A stretch of 64,000 nucleotides of DNA from Sphingomonas sp. CBMAI 2297 (GCF_029870595.1 NZ_JAPDIR010000021.1:1-64000); one strand, 5' to 3'. Numbered from the stretch's first letter, positions 42,275 through 51,585 are shown. Made by a program: numbers and translations. Notes: generated from the letters alone by a model not told the origin.

Positions 42275-43624
42275 CTAGGCCGGCCCCGCGCCCCGGATCC
42301 TTATCGTCGCGCGCAATCCCGGCCCCGCATCCCCGAGCTCGAGCTCGCCCTGATGCAGGCGGGCGATCGCCTGGACGAGCGGCAGGCCAAGCCCGTGGCG
42401 CGGGGAGTTCCGCCTCGCCCCCAGGCGCCCGAAACGGCGCAGCGCCAGCGGAAAATCGGCCTCGGGGATGCCCCGTCCATCGTCGCTTACCGACAGCGAC
42501 ACCCGATCCGCGCGCCGCGCGACCGCGAGGGTCACCGTCGTGCCCGGTCCGTTGTGGTTGACGGCATTCTCGATCAGATTGATCATCGCCTGCGAGAGAA
42601 GCTCCAGGTCTCCCTCGACGAGAATCCCCGGCTCGATATCCGACAGCAGCTGACAGCCCTTGTCTTCCGCCACCGCGGAATAGCTTTCGACGACCATGGC
42701 GGACTGATCGCTGAGGTCGAAAGTCCTGAAATACCGGCGCACCGTGCCGGATTCGACTTCCGAGATCCGCAGCAGCGCCGAGAACAGCGACAGGATGCGC
42801 TCGCTGTCCTCGATCGCGGCGTCGACGGTTTCCAGCCCCGGCGTGCCCTCCGGTATCTCCTCGAGCGCCCGTTCCAGCCGGTTCTGCAGATGCGTGATCG
42901 GGGTGCGGAGCTCATGCGCGACGTCGCTCGAAACCTGGCGGAGGTTGCCGATCAATGCCTCGATACGGCCGAACATCGAGTTGAACGTATCGGCCAGCCG
43001 ATCGAATTCGTCGCCATATCCGCTGGGCGTGATCCGGGAATGGAGATGGCCGGCGATGATCGCGACCGCCGTCTGGTTCATCCGGTCGAGCCGGCGGCGG
43101 ATCGCGCGCTCGAACAGCAGGCCGCACCCGATCGCCAGGGCGATCAGCACCAGCGAGGCCAGCGCGAAGAGGAGGATCGTCGCGCGCAGCAACGCGGTCG
43201 CGGGCGCCATGTCCGCGGCAACCGTCAGGCGGAGCCCGTCGCCCAGATGGGCGGTGAGCGCGCGGACGGGAATGCCGGCGCCGGCATCGTCGTGAAACAC
43301 GGTATCCTGCCAGCCGGGGGCGAGCAGGGGATAGCGGCGTTCGCCCGACAGGCGACGGCCTGCGGCGTTCACCAGGACATAGTCGAAGCCGCCGCCGCGC
43401 TCGTCGATCTTGTCGAGCGCCTCGAGCAGGGCCGGGTTGCCGCCCTGTTTCCGAAGATGGCGCAGGCTGCCCATTTCCGCCTCGATCCGCGCATCGATCT
43501 GGCCCCGGATCGCGTCATGTCCGACGACATAGGCGATGCCCCCCAGCAGCGCCGCGGACACGATCAGCCCGATGACGAAGAGCAGCGTGATCTGCCGGGT
43601 CCCGCGCACGCGCCTAGCAATCAT
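42275..43624 (-). CDS. Sensor histidine kinase (HAMP, HisKA, HATPase)
   Basis: 449 aa inner-membrane kinase. Membrane helices at about 12-34 and 147-170 flank a roughly 110-residue periplasmic sensor. HAMP follows (RRRLDRMNQTAVAIIAGHL). The H-box is SSDVAHELRTP with H237, the N-box NLIENAVNHN, the G1 box DDGRGIP and the G2 region HGLGLPLVQAI. The start MIARRVRGTR overlaps the response-regulator stop by 11 bp. The pair is divergent from a TonB receptor and phosphatase, its likely targets. The signal is unknown. Confidence 0.9.
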   Translation of the reverse strand: MIARRVRGTRQITLLFVIGLIVSAALLGGIAYVVGHDAIRGQIDARIEAEMGSLRHLRKQGGNPALLEALDKIDERGGGFDYVLVNAAGRRLSGERRYPLLAPGWQDTVFHDDAGAGIPVRALTAHLGDGLRLTVAADMAPATALLRATILLFALASLVLIALAIGCGLLFERAIRRRLDRMNQTAVAIIAGHLHSRITPSGYGDEFDRLADTFNSMFGRIEALIGNLRQVSSDVAHELRTPITHLQNRLERALEEIPEGTPGLETVDAAIEDSERILSLFSALLRISEVESGTVRRYFRTFDLSDQSAMVVESYSAVAEDKGCQLLSDIEPGILVEGDLELLSQAMINLIENAVNHNGPGTTVTLAVARRADRVSLSVSDDGRGIPEADFPLALRRFGRLGARRNSPRHGLGLPLVQAIARLHQGELELGDAGPGLRATIRIRGAGPA

Positions 43625-44288
43625 CCCGCAGCCTGTAGCCGACGCGGCGCGCCGTCTGGATCGCATCCGTCGCGAAGCCGGTGTTGAGCTTCTGGCGCAG
43701 CCGGCTCATATGGGTCTCGACGATGTTGGTGTCCGGATGGAAATGGAAATTCCATACATTCTCCAGCATCATCGCCTTGGAGACATATCTCCCTTCATGC
43801 AGGACCAGCTGCTCCAGCAGCTCGAACTCGCGGGGCTGCAGCAGGATCCGCTGGCCCGCGCGCCACGCTTCGCGGCGCCGGCGATTGATCGTGATCGATG
43901 CATATTCATAGACGTCCTGAAACGCGCCCTTCGATCGGCGGAACAGCGCGTCGATGCGGGCCAGCAGCTCCGCCTGGGCGAACGGCTTCACCAGATAGTC
44001 GTCCGCGCCGTGCCGGAGCCCTTCCACCCGATCCTCGATGGAGCCGAGCGCCGTCAGCATCAGCACCGGATTGGTGAAGCCCGATTTCCGCAGGCTGTCG
44101 ACAATGAACACCCCGTCGCCGTCGGGCAGGACGCGATCGACGATCAGCAGGTCGAAATGCCCGTTCTTGGTCTCCACCAGCCCGGCCTGCCCCTCCGGCA
44201 CATGGCGCACCTCGTGCCCGGCACCGGACAGGCAGGCGCCGATATAGTCCGCGATCGCGATATCGTCTTCGATCAGAAGCAAGCGCAT
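43614..44288 (-). CDS. OmpR-family response regulator
   Basis: 224 aa. Receiver with acidic pair ED at 7-8, phosphorylation site D51 (LLIVDRVLPDG), T79 and K101 (LVKPF). C-terminal winged helix with RRREAWRAGQRILLQPREFELLEQLV and THMSRLRQKLN. Encoded upstream of its kinase in one unit and divergent from the receptor at 44504. The 215-bp gap holds ATTACA and TGTAA elements in opposite orientation (about 44311 and 44411), but no convincing Pho box. Confidence 0.9.
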   Translation of the reverse strand: MRLLLIEDDIAIADYIGACLSGAGHEVRHVPEGQAGLVETKNGHFDLLIVDRVLPDGDGVFIVDSLRKSGFTNPVLMLTALGSIEDRVEGLRHGADDYLVKPFAQAELLARIDALFRRSKGAFQDVYEYASITINRRRREAWRAGQRILLQPREFELLEQLVLHEGRYVSKAMMLENVWNFHFHPDTNIVETHMSRLRQKLNTGFATDAIQTARRVGYRLRDDC

Positions 44289-44503
44289 CCATCGGCTCTG
44301 CCGCCACAACATTACAGTTTTCGGACGGCCGGTCGCCCGGCCGGTCCCGCGCGGCGCGCATCGATCGCGAAGATAAAATTGCCCCAAGGTTGGATGCCCG
44401 GCCCGCTATTGTAACCGGTCCGTCACAAGCCATTCCTAGCCGCCGCCCCGATAACGGCGGCCCGCTCCCCGTTATTCCGCTCACCAGGGTTTCGGGGGTC
44501 ATA

Positions 44504-47293
44504 ATGAACGCCATTCGTCGTCGCCGCAGTTCCTTCGCGCTCGCCGCATCCGCCATGACGATCGCCCTTGCCGGCATCGTCCCGTCCGCGCTGGCCCAGG
44601 ATGCCGCGGCATCCGGTCGCGCGCAGGCGAATGCGGGCATCCTGTCCGGCCGCGTGCATGACGAGAACGGCTCGCCCCTGCCGGGCGCGCGCGTCGTGGT
44701 GCCGGAACTGGGCAGCGAGACCACCACCGATCTCCAGGGCGAGTTCGTGATGCCGGTGCCGGCGCAGGGCGAGGTGACGGTCCGCGTCGAATATCTCGGC
44801 CGCCCGAACGCGAGCACTTCGGTGGCGCTGGCGGATCGCCGGACCGTCGTCGACATCACCGTGCCCCGCGACGCTGCCAGTGACATCGTCGTGACCGGCG
44901 CCTCGATCGTCGACAACACTGCGCGGGCGCTCAACCAGCAGCGACAGGCCGACAATACCGTCAGCATCGTCTCGGCCGACGCCATCGGCCGCTTCCCCGA
45001 TCCGAACATCGCGGAGGCGCTGCAGCGCGTTTCCGGCATCGGCATCGAGCGCGATCAGGGCGAGGGCCGCTACATCAACATCCGCGGCGCGCCGATGGAG
45101 TTCAGCACCGTTTCCGTCGATGGCGCGACGGTTGCCGCGGCCAGCCCGACGACCCGGGCGATCGACCTCGACACCATCCCTTCCGATATCGTCGCGAATC
45201 TCGAGGTGACCAAGAGCCTGCTGCCCAGCCAGGATGCCGACGCGATCGCGGGCTCGGTGAACATTTCCACCCGCTCGGCCTTTGACAGCAAGGGCTTCCG
45301 CCTCAGCGCGTCGGCCGGCGCCAGCTACAACGACTATGGCGGCACGAGCGACAGGCGCGCCTCGCTTTCGGTGAGCAACCGCTTCGGCGCCGACCGGCAG
45401 TTCGGCGTCCTTCTCGCGGGCAGCTATTCCAAGACGGATCGCCAGCTCGACAATGTCGAGAATGGCTGGGCGGTCAACGCCGCCGGGCAGGTCCGCCTCG
45501 TCGAAACCCTGTTCAAGGACTATGACACGAAGCGCGAGCGCCTTTCGCTCAACGGCGCGCTCGAATGGCGTCCTTCGCCGGGCAACCGGCTCTATGCCCG
45601 CGGTTCCTTCTCCCAGTTCACCGACGATGAATATCGCAACCGCCTGAGCATCCTGTGGAGCGAAGGCACGATGGCCGCGGGATCCACGGATACCCGCGCC
45701 ACCTTCACCAACACGCGCATCGAGAAGCAGATCCGCCACCGCGTTCAGCGCAACCAGATCTACACGGGCACGGTGGGCGGCGAGAATCTGATCGGCCGCG
45801 GCCGGATCGAATATTCCGCGACCTATTCGGAATCGAAGCAGACCTATCCGCGTCGCGACGAGCTGCTGTTCCGCTCGTCGCTGCGCCCGACGCTCAGCTA
45901 TGATTTCGCCAATCCGGACAATCCCAGCTATTCGCTGTTCACCACGAACGAGCATCTCCAGTCCGATCGCTACGCGTTCCGCGAGAACGCCTATCGCTCG
46001 AACAACACGCTCAACAAGGAATGGGGTTTCTCGACCAAGGTCGAGCTGCCGGTCGATCTTGGCGGCCAGCAGGTGCTGTTCAGCCTCGGCGGCCGCTATC
46101 GCGACCGCGACGTCGTTTCGGACGAGGAGCGCTTCCGCGACCGGCGTGCGTCCACCGCTCCGAGCGGCTCGCTGACGAGCTTCCTGAACGACGAGCGCTC
46201 GGCGAACTTCAACTATGATCTCGGCTACAAGATCGATCCGGGCAAGGCGGACGCCTATTTCGACGCGACCAAGGGTTCGTCGGAACGCCGCATCCCGCAA
46301 TCGATCACGGCCGATTATCGCGCGAGCGAAAAGATCCTCGGCATGTTCGGCATGGCCAAGGCGGAATTCGGCCACACCACGGTGATCGCCGGCGTCCGCT
46401 ACGAAAGGACCGACTTCCAGGGTTCCGCTCCCACGGTCGCGCTCAACGGAACGGTCGGCAAGGCGAATGTCGATACGGACTATGGCAAATGGTTCCCGAA
46501 CCTGACCGTGCGGCAGGCGTTCACGCCGGAGCTGATCGGCCGCTTCGCGCTCAGCCGCGGGATCAACCGGCCGAATTTCGTCGACCTGGTGCCGCGTCAG
46601 CTCGATGAGACCGACAGCAGCATGACGCGCATCACGGAGGGCAATCCCAATCTGCGGCCGACGCTTTCCAACAATGTGGACGCGGGCCTGGAATATTATA
46701 TCCGGCCGGTCGGCCTGATCTCGGTCAACGCCTTCTACAAGGACCTGACGGACTATCGCTACACGCTGAGCCGCACCGCCGGGAACATCATCTATGTGCG
46801 CCCGGAAAACGCGCCCGACGGGCATCTGGTCGGGATCGAGGTGAACTGGCAGCAGCAATTCACCTTCCTGCCCGGCCTGCTCAGCGGCTTCGGCGTATTC
46901 GCCAACTATACCTGGACGGATGCGGAGATCAGGCTGTCCCAGACGTTTGCCGGCCGCCGGGTGATGCCGTTGCCGGGCCAGTCCAAGTCGAGCTGGAACG
47001 CCGCGCTGTTCTATGAGAAGGGGCCGTTCAACGCGCGCCTCTCCTATACCAAGCGCAGCGACTATCTGAACGCGGTGGACGCCAACGACCCGCGGCTCGA
47101 CCTGTATTGGGAAGGGCGCGGCCAGCTCGACGCGACGGCCAGCTATCAGGTCGTGAAGCAGGCCACCGTGTTCGTGGAAGCCAAGAACCTGACCAATTCG
47201 CCGGGCGTGCGCTATTATGGCGTGCGTGAGCGCGTCTACGAATATGAGAAGTTCGGCTATTCGATCTTCGGCGGCGTCCGCATCAAGCTCTAG
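44504..47293 (+). CDS. TonB-dependent receptor with carboxypeptidase-regulatory-like N-terminal domain
   Basis: 929 aa. The signal peptide ends LAQ-D (about residue 32). A CarboxypepD-regulatory-like beta-sandwich follows (about 43-125: ILSGRVHDENGSPLPGARVVV). Then come a TonB-box segment (DIVVTGASIVD), a plug (RYINIRGAPMEFSTVSVDGATVAA) and a barrel ending YSIFGGVRIKL. This architecture is common in receptors whose genes sit beside phytases and phosphatases in sphingomonads and xanthomonads. Here a purple-acid-phosphatase-like gene follows 84 bp downstream. Uptake of a phosphorylated organic compound is inferred. Confidence 0.88.
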   Translation: MNAIRRRRSSFALAASAMTIALAGIVPSALAQDAAASGRAQANAGILSGRVHDENGSPLPGARVVVPELGSETTTDLQGEFVMPVPAQGEVTVRVEYLGRPNASTSVALADRRTVVDITVPRDAASDIVVTGASIVDNTARALNQQRQADNTVSIVSADAIGRFPDPNIAEALQRVSGIGIERDQGEGRYINIRGAPMEFSTVSVDGATVAAASPTTRAIDLDTIPSDIVANLEVTKSLLPSQDADAIAGSVNISTRSAFDSKGFRLSASAGASYNDYGGTSDRRASLSVSNRFGADRQFGVLLAGSYSKTDRQLDNVENGWAVNAAGQVRLVETLFKDYDTKRERLSLNGALEWRPSPGNRLYARGSFSQFTDDEYRNRLSILWSEGTMAAGSTDTRATFTNTRIEKQIRHRVQRNQIYTGTVGGENLIGRGRIEYSATYSESKQTYPRRDELLFRSSLRPTLSYDFANPDNPSYSLFTTNEHLQSDRYAFRENAYRSNNTLNKEWGFSTKVELPVDLGGQQVLFSLGGRYRDRDVVSDEERFRDRRASTAPSGSLTSFLNDERSANFNYDLGYKIDPGKADAYFDATKGSSERRIPQSITADYRASEKILGMFGMAKAEFGHTTVIAGVRYERTDFQGSAPTVALNGTVGKANVDTDYGKWFPNLTVRQAFTPELIGRFALSRGINRPNFVDLVPRQLDETDSSMTRITEGNPNLRPTLSNNVDAGLEYYIRPVGLISVNAFYKDLTDYRYTLSRTAGNIIYVRPENAPDGHLVGIEVNWQQQFTFLPGLLSGFGVFANYTWTDAEIRLSQTFAGRRVMPLPGQSKSSWNAALFYEKGPFNARLSYTKRSDYLNAVDANDPRLDLYWEGRGQLDATASYQVVKQATVFVEAKNLTNSPGVRYYGVRERVYEYEKFGYSIFGGVRIKL

Positions 47294-47300
47294 GCGTATC

Positions 47301-47333
47301 GTTTCCGGGCTCGGCACGCTCGAGCCCGGAAAC
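47301..47333. terminator. Hairpin between the receptor and phosphatase genes
   Basis: GTTTCCGGGCTC (47301-47312) pairs with GAGCCCGGAAAC (47322-47333), a 12-bp stem without a T tract. It may attenuate transcription between the two genes or stabilise the upstream mRNA. Confidence 0.6.
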
Positions 47334-47377
47334 GCCCGCGGCCGCCGCGCCGCCACTCAGATGCAAGAAAGTGTGCC

Positions 47378-48793
47378 ATGCGCGTTCCGGGTGCCTCGCT
47401 CGTCCTCTCCGTCCTGCTGATCGCGGCCGCGCCAACGCCCGAGGCGCGCGCGCAGGCCGCGCTCCCCCGGTCCGCCGGCACGCCCTATGCCGCGCGCAAC
47501 CTGCCCGATCGCATCGTCCTGACGCCGGGGGCGGATCCCACGCGGGAGATGGCCGTCGCCTTCCGCACCGATCTCGCCCAGCGCACCAGCGAGGCGGAGA
47601 TCGCCGTCTCGGTCGACGGCCCGACGCTGCCCGAGCGCGCCGTCAAGGTGATCGGCGCCGCGGCGCCGCGCGAGAAGGCGAGCGCCAACGGCCCGGCCCT
47701 GTACCATCAGGTTCGATTTGCGGGGCTCAGGCCGGACACCGTCTATGCCTATCGCCTGAAAGGCAGCGCGGGCTGGAGCGAATGGCTGCAGTTCCGCACC
47801 GCGGCCGCCGAGGCGAAGCCCTTTCGCTTCCTCTATCTCGGCGATGTCCAGAACGGCATCCTCACTTATGCGAGCCGTGTGATCCGGCAGGCATTCCATG
47901 CCAATGGCGGCATCGAGCTCGTCCTGCACGCCGGCGATCTCGCGGCGCAACGCGACGATCTCGACCATGACGACGAATGGGGCGAATGGAACCAGGCGGC
48001 GGGATATAATTATGCGATCGTCCCGCAGGTTCCGGCGACCGGCAACCACGAATATGTCGATATCCGCCTGCCGGACGGCACGGAGAGCCGGACGCTCGGG
48101 CCCTATTGGCCGCTGCAGTTCGCGCTGCCGGCGAACGGCGCGGAAGCGGCGAAGGCGACCACCTATCATGTCGATTACCAGGGGGTCCGCTTCATCGTGC
48201 TCGACGGCACTTCCGCGATGGACCTCGGCACCATGGAGGCCCAGACGCGCTGGCTCGATGCGACGCTCGCCGCGAGCAAGGCGAAATGGAATGTGGTCCT
48301 GTTCCACCAGCCCGTCTTCACCTGTGCCCGTCCGAACGACATCGCGGAGATCAAGGCGGCATGGAAACCCGTGTTCGACAGGCGCAAGGTGGATCTCGTG
48401 CTCCAGGGGCATGACCATTGCTACAGCCGCCTGACCGCCGAGGCGGGGCGCGAAGCATCGGCGGCGGCGCGCGGGAAGGGCGCGATCCAGGGGCCGGTCT
48501 ATCTGGTCTCGGTGACGGGTTCGAAAATGTACGCGCTGAACGACCGCGCCGGCATCCAGCCCGACAAGGTCGCGGAGGCGACGGAACTCTATCAGGTCGT
48601 CGATGTCGCCGGCGATCGCCTTCAGTTCCGGACTTATACGGCATCCGGGAAGCTCTATGACGGGTTCGTGCTGGCGCGCGGGGCGGATGGCCGCAATCGC
48701 CTGATCGAATTGCAGGAGCCGATGATCGCGGTTCGGACCTGCACCGGCGCGACCGGCCCCGATGGGGGACCCTGCGTCGCGCGGGGGAAGTAG
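47378..48793 (+). CDS. Exported metallophosphoesterase, purple acid phosphatase-like
   Basis: 471 aa. Signal peptide to about residue 25. An N-terminal fibronectin-like PAP domain (about 40-145: AVAFRTDLAQRTSEAEIAVSV, LRPDTVYAYRLKGS) precedes the calcineurin-like domain. Metal motifs: YLGDVQ, LHAGDLA, ATGNHEY, LFHQPV and LQGHDHCYSR. Hydrolyses phosphate monoesters in the periplasm or outside. It follows a TonB receptor and faces a two-component system, so it probably works in organic phosphate acquisition. The closing CTGATGPDGGPC pair could form a disulfide. Confidence 0.87.
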   Translation: MRVPGASLVLSVLLIAAAPTPEARAQAALPRSAGTPYAARNLPDRIVLTPGADPTREMAVAFRTDLAQRTSEAEIAVSVDGPTLPERAVKVIGAAAPREKASANGPALYHQVRFAGLRPDTVYAYRLKGSAGWSEWLQFRTAAAEAKPFRFLYLGDVQNGILTYASRVIRQAFHANGGIELVLHAGDLAAQRDDLDHDDEWGEWNQAAGYNYAIVPQVPATGNHEYVDIRLPDGTESRTLGPYWPLQFALPANGAEAAKATTYHVDYQGVRFIVLDGTSAMDLGTMEAQTRWLDATLAASKAKWNVVLFHQPVFTCARPNDIAEIKAAWKPVFDRRKVDLVLQGHDHCYSRLTAEAGREASAAARGKGAIQGPVYLVSVTGSKMYALNDRAGIQPDKVAEATELYQVVDVAGDRLQFRTYTASGKLYDGFVLARGADGRNRLIELQEPMIAVRTCTGATGPDGGPCVARGK

Positions 48794-48991
48794 CGAGAGC
48801 GGCCGGGGCGGCACGCGGCCATGGCCGGCGCTTCGGGGCTTCGGCAATTCCCGGCAATGAAGCGACCAGCGAGGACGGACGGAACCGCGGCGCGCCCGGC
48901 GCGGCGTCGTTCCCGATGGCTCGGAGAATCGCGCCCGAAGGACCCGGCGCTCCGCAAGGGCGCCGGCCGGGAAGCCGCCAGGCGGGGATGG

Positions 48992-49067
48992 TGGTGGGTC
49001 CGCCGGGATTCGAACCCGGGACCTCTCGATTAAAAGTCGCTTGCTCTACCGACTGAGCTACGGACCC
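48992..49067 (-). tRNA. tRNA-Lys (anticodon TTT)
   Basis: The minus strand reads GGGTCCG (acceptor), TAGCTCAGTCGGTAGAGCA (D arm), anticodon loop CTTTTAA with anticodon UUU, GGTTCGAATCC (T arm) and CGGACCC-A-CCA. The acceptor stem pairs fully and CCA is encoded (48992-48994). Standalone gene; 48794-48991 shows no other feature. Confidence 0.97.
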
Positions 49068-49104
49068 ACACCAGCGTCGCCCCTAGGCGGCCCGGCCGGG
49101 CGGG

Positions 49105-49512
49105 TCAACGCCGGGCTTCGATCCGCGTCACCTGGACATGCGCGACCTGCCAGCGGCCGTTCGTCCTGCGGAACGTGTCCGCGAAGCGGAAATGGCTGGA
49201 GAAGCGCCGCCCGCCCGAGATGCCGCCCAGCACCGTCTCCGCATTGGCCACGCCCGCATCGGGCCCGAGCGACAGGATCACCCGATCGGTCAGCACGAGC
49301 GGATCATAGCGGTCGCCCGGCGTCATCCAGCCGTCGATGAACGCCTGCTTGCCCTGCCGCCTTCCCGAGCCGTCGATATAGACCAGGTCGTCCGCGATCA
49401 TCGCCTCCATCGCCGCGCGGTCCTGGCGCAGCTGCGCCCGGTCGAACGCATCGGCAAAGGCGACCAGGCCGGGATCGGGATCGGCCAGCGCCAGCAATGC
49501 CCAGATCATCAT
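49105..49512 (-). CDS. NTF2/SnoaL-like protein (DUF4440 type)
   Basis: 135 aa small cone-shaped fold. Pattern: LVAFADAFDRAQLRQDRAAMEAMIADDLVYIDGSGRRQGKQAFIDG, then FADTFRRTNGRWQVAHVQVTRIE. The first 10 residues could be a short signal sequence (MMIWALLALADP). Members range from enzymes to ligand carriers; no specific function can be assigned. Its start overlaps the folK stop (ATGA), so it is co-translated with folK. Confidence 0.8.
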   Translation of the reverse strand: MMIWALLALADPDPGLVAFADAFDRAQLRQDRAAMEAMIADDLVYIDGSGRRQGKQAFIDGWMTPGDRYDPLVLTDRVILSLGPDAGVANAETVLGGISGGRRFSSHFRFADTFRRTNGRWQVAHVQVTRIEARR

Positions 49513-49973
49513 TTCCTCCGCAATCGCGCCGCGAGCTGGCGCACGCTAAGCCCGGTCACCGGATCGCGCCAGCCCGCCGCGACCCGCGCGAGCGGCGCGA
49601 GCACGAATGCGCGGTCGCGGAACAGGCGGTGCGGCACGACGAGCGCCGGCTCGCCCCAGCTGCCGCCCGACCACAGCACGATGTCGAGATCGATCACCCG
49701 CGCCCCCCAGGTCCGTCCGCGCCGCCGGCCGAATTCGCGCTCGATCGCCTTCAGCCGCCGGAGCAGGGCCGGGGGCGTCTCGTCGGTCTCGATCAGCGCG
49801 ACGGCATTGGCGAAGCGGCGTTTCGAGGGGCCGAGCGGCGGGGTGTGAAGGATCGGGGAGGTGGCGGTGACGCCACCCAGCGCATCGATCGCCGCCGCGA
49901 CTTCGCGCGCCGGGCTGCCATGGCGGCCCCACCGGTTGGATCCGATCGCGATGGCATAGCTTGTCCTCGCCAT
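49509..49973 (-). CDS. folK: 2-amino-4-hydroxy-6-hydroxymethyldihydropteridine pyrophosphokinase
   Basis: 154 aa. Catalyses the pyrophosphate transfer before dihydropteroate synthesis in folate biosynthesis. AIAIGSN at the N-terminus, the RTWGARVIDLDIVLW motif with the Mg-binding Asp pair, and PHRLFRDRAFVLAPLA are HPPK signatures. The start MARTSYAIAIGSN is preferred to an ATG 36 bp upstream. Divergent from the uracil-DNA glycosylase gene with only 23 bp between starts. Confidence 0.93.
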   Translation of the reverse strand: MARTSYAIAIGSNRWGRHGSPAREVAAAIDALGGVTATSPILHTPPLGPSKRRFANAVALIETDETPPALLRRLKAIEREFGRRRGRTWGARVIDLDIVLWSGGSWGEPALVVPHRLFRDRAFVLAPLARVAAGWRDPVTGLSVRQLAARLRRK

Positions 49974-49996
49974 GCCGGGCGGCCTATCGCGCGGGG

Positions 49997-50599
49997 ATGC
50001 TCCAGCCAAGCCGCGATTGCCCGCTCTGCCCGCGCCTCGCCACGCTGCGCGAACAATTGCGCGCCGAACATCCCGACTGGTGGAACGCGCCCGTGCCGGC
50101 GCTGGGCGATCCCGACGCGCCGATCGCGATCGTCGGCCTCGCCCCCGGCAGGCATGGCGCCAACCGCACCGGCCGCGCCTTTACCGGCGATGCCTCGGGC
50201 GAATTGCTGTTCGCGACGCTCGAGAAGTTCGGCCTGGCCGAGAAGGGGGAGCCCAGGGGCGTGGTGATCCTCAACGCGGTGCGCTGCCTGCCGCCGGGTA
50301 ACAAGCCCGAGCCCGCCGAGATCCATGCCTGCCGGCCGTTCCTGGCGGCGGAGCTCCGGGCGCCGGTGGTGCTCGCGCTCGGGCAGGTCGCGCACCAGTC
50401 GGCGGTCAAGGCGATGGGCGGCAAGCTGCCCAAGGTGCGTTTCGCGCACGGCGCCGAGCATCGCCTGCATCGCGGCCAGTGGCTGGTCGATAGCTATCAC
50501 TGCTCGCGCTACAACCAGAATACCGGCCGGCTGACGCCCGCGATGCTCGAGGCGGTGGTGGAACGGGCCGTGGCGCTGGCGCGGCCCGGGAGATTTTGA
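49997..50599 (+). CDS. Uracil-DNA glycosylase family 5 (UDGb-like)
   Basis: 200 aa Fe-S base-excision glycosylase. Cysteines in RDCPLCPRL, NAVRCLPP and IHACRPF form the 4Fe-4S site. Motif 1 is GLAPGRHGANRTGRAFTGD, which lacks the catalytic Asp of motif GEAPG-x-x-E in family 4 and so points to family 5. The late motif is HRLHRGQWLVDSYHCSRYNQNTGRLT. Removes uracil and possibly hypoxanthine from DNA. Confidence 0.88.
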   Translation: MLQPSRDCPLCPRLATLREQLRAEHPDWWNAPVPALGDPDAPIAIVGLAPGRHGANRTGRAFTGDASGELLFATLEKFGLAEKGEPRGVVILNAVRCLPPGNKPEPAEIHACRPFLAAELRAPVVLALGQVAHQSAVKAMGGKLPKVRFAHGAEHRLHRGQWLVDSYHCSRYNQNTGRLTPAMLEAVVERAVALARPGRF

Positions 50600-50601
50600 C
50601 G

Positions 50602-51297
50602 ATGATGAAGACGATCGGCCTGCTCGGGGGCATGAGCTGGGAGAGCTCGGCCCAATATTATGCGCTGCTCAATCGCGAGGCGCGTGCGCGGCTGGGGCAT
50701 CCGCATTCGGCGCGCAGCGTGATGCTGTCGGTCGATTTCGGGGAGATCGAGCGGCTCCAGCATGCCGGCGCCTGGGATGCGCTGGCCGAGCGGCTGGCGG
50801 GCGAGGCCCGGGCGATCGAGGCGGCGGGCGCCGATTGCCTGGTGCTGTGCACCAACACCATGCATCTGGTGGCGGACCGGATCGCGGCCGCGATCGGCAT
50901 TCCGATGCTCCACATCGCCGATCCCACCGGCGCGGCGATCCGCGCGGCGGGGATCACGCGCATCGGCCTGCTCGGCACGGCCTTCACCATGGAGCAGCCC
51001 TTCTATCGCGAGCGGCTGGAACAGCGCTTCGGGCTGGAGGTGCTGCTGCCCGGGGCGGAGGCGCGCGCCGCGGTGCACCGCATCATCTATGAAGAGCTGG
51101 TCGGCGGCGTGATCCGCGAGGAATCGCGCGCGCGCTATCGCACGGTGATCGCCGAACTGGCCGCCGCCGGGGCGCAAGGCGTGATCCTCGGCTGCACCGA
51201 GATCGGGCTGCTCGTCGGCGACGGGGACAGTGAGGTGCCGCTGCTCGACACCACGCGGCTGCACGCGCTCGCCGCGCTGGAGTTCGCGCTGGGCTAG
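50602..51297 (+). CDS. Aspartate/glutamate racemase family protein
   Basis: 231 aa. KTIGLLGGMSWESSAQYYALLN at the N-terminus, VLCTNTMH with the first catalytic Cys and ILGCTEIGLLV with the second. Cofactor-independent racemase of the YgeA/aspartate racemase group. May make D-aspartate or D-glutamate, or act on another amino acid. It starts 3 bp after the glycosylase stop, with GGGAGA as RBS, so it is probably co-transcribed. Confidence 0.88.
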   Translation: MMKTIGLLGGMSWESSAQYYALLNREARARLGHPHSARSVMLSVDFGEIERLQHAGAWDALAERLAGEARAIEAAGADCLVLCTNTMHLVADRIAAAIGIPMLHIADPTGAAIRAAGITRIGLLGTAFTMEQPFYRERLEQRFGLEVLLPGAEARAAVHRIIYEELVGGVIREESRARYRTVIAELAAAGAQGVILGCTEIGLLVGDGDSEVPLLDTTRLHALAALEFALG

Positions 51298-51363
51298 GGC
51301 GAAGCGACATTCAGGCCAGGGGCGTGGCTTGGCGGGCCGGAACATTTCGAGCCAACCTCCTGC

Positions 51364-51516
51364 GTCACCCTGAACTTGTTTGGCGCTTATCCCCTCGGGA
51401 CAAGGAATGGGGCGTACTTGTCTTTACGGGACAAGTGCCAGCTTGCTTCAGGGCCCAAGGTGCCGCCGGCGATATCGCCGGTGGAGAATTGGATGCTGAA
51501 ACAAGGTCAGCATGAC
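51364..51516. repeat. 153-bp element with imperfect terminal inverted repeats
   Basis: GTCACCCTGAACTTGTTT (51364-51381) is matched by the reverse complement of AAACAAGGTCAGCATGAC (51499-51516) with three mismatches. Inside are a small hairpin (ACTTGTC-TTTACGG-GACAAGT) and a GGCGATATCGCC palindrome. There is no ORF. It looks like a miniature or REP-type element in the 288-bp gap between convergent genes. Confidence 0.55.
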
Positions 51517-51585
51517 GGAGGGGAGAGGGCTGGATCTCGATCCCGACCAGGCCGAGAATCAGGCGACAACACGGCCCGTCCGGGC

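Noticed and set aside
44289..44503. Pho box in the divergent promoter
   Set aside because: No pair of CTGTCAT-like direct repeats with 11-bp period; only scattered TGTAA/TTACA elements.
44423..47356. 977-aa minus-strand frame opposite the TonB receptor
   Set aside because: It spans the receptor and its promoter antisense, with shadow composition.
48821..49033. 70-aa ORF ending WVRRDSNPGPLD
   Set aside because: A well-known artefact: the peptide is the translated complement of a tRNA T arm and anticodon region.
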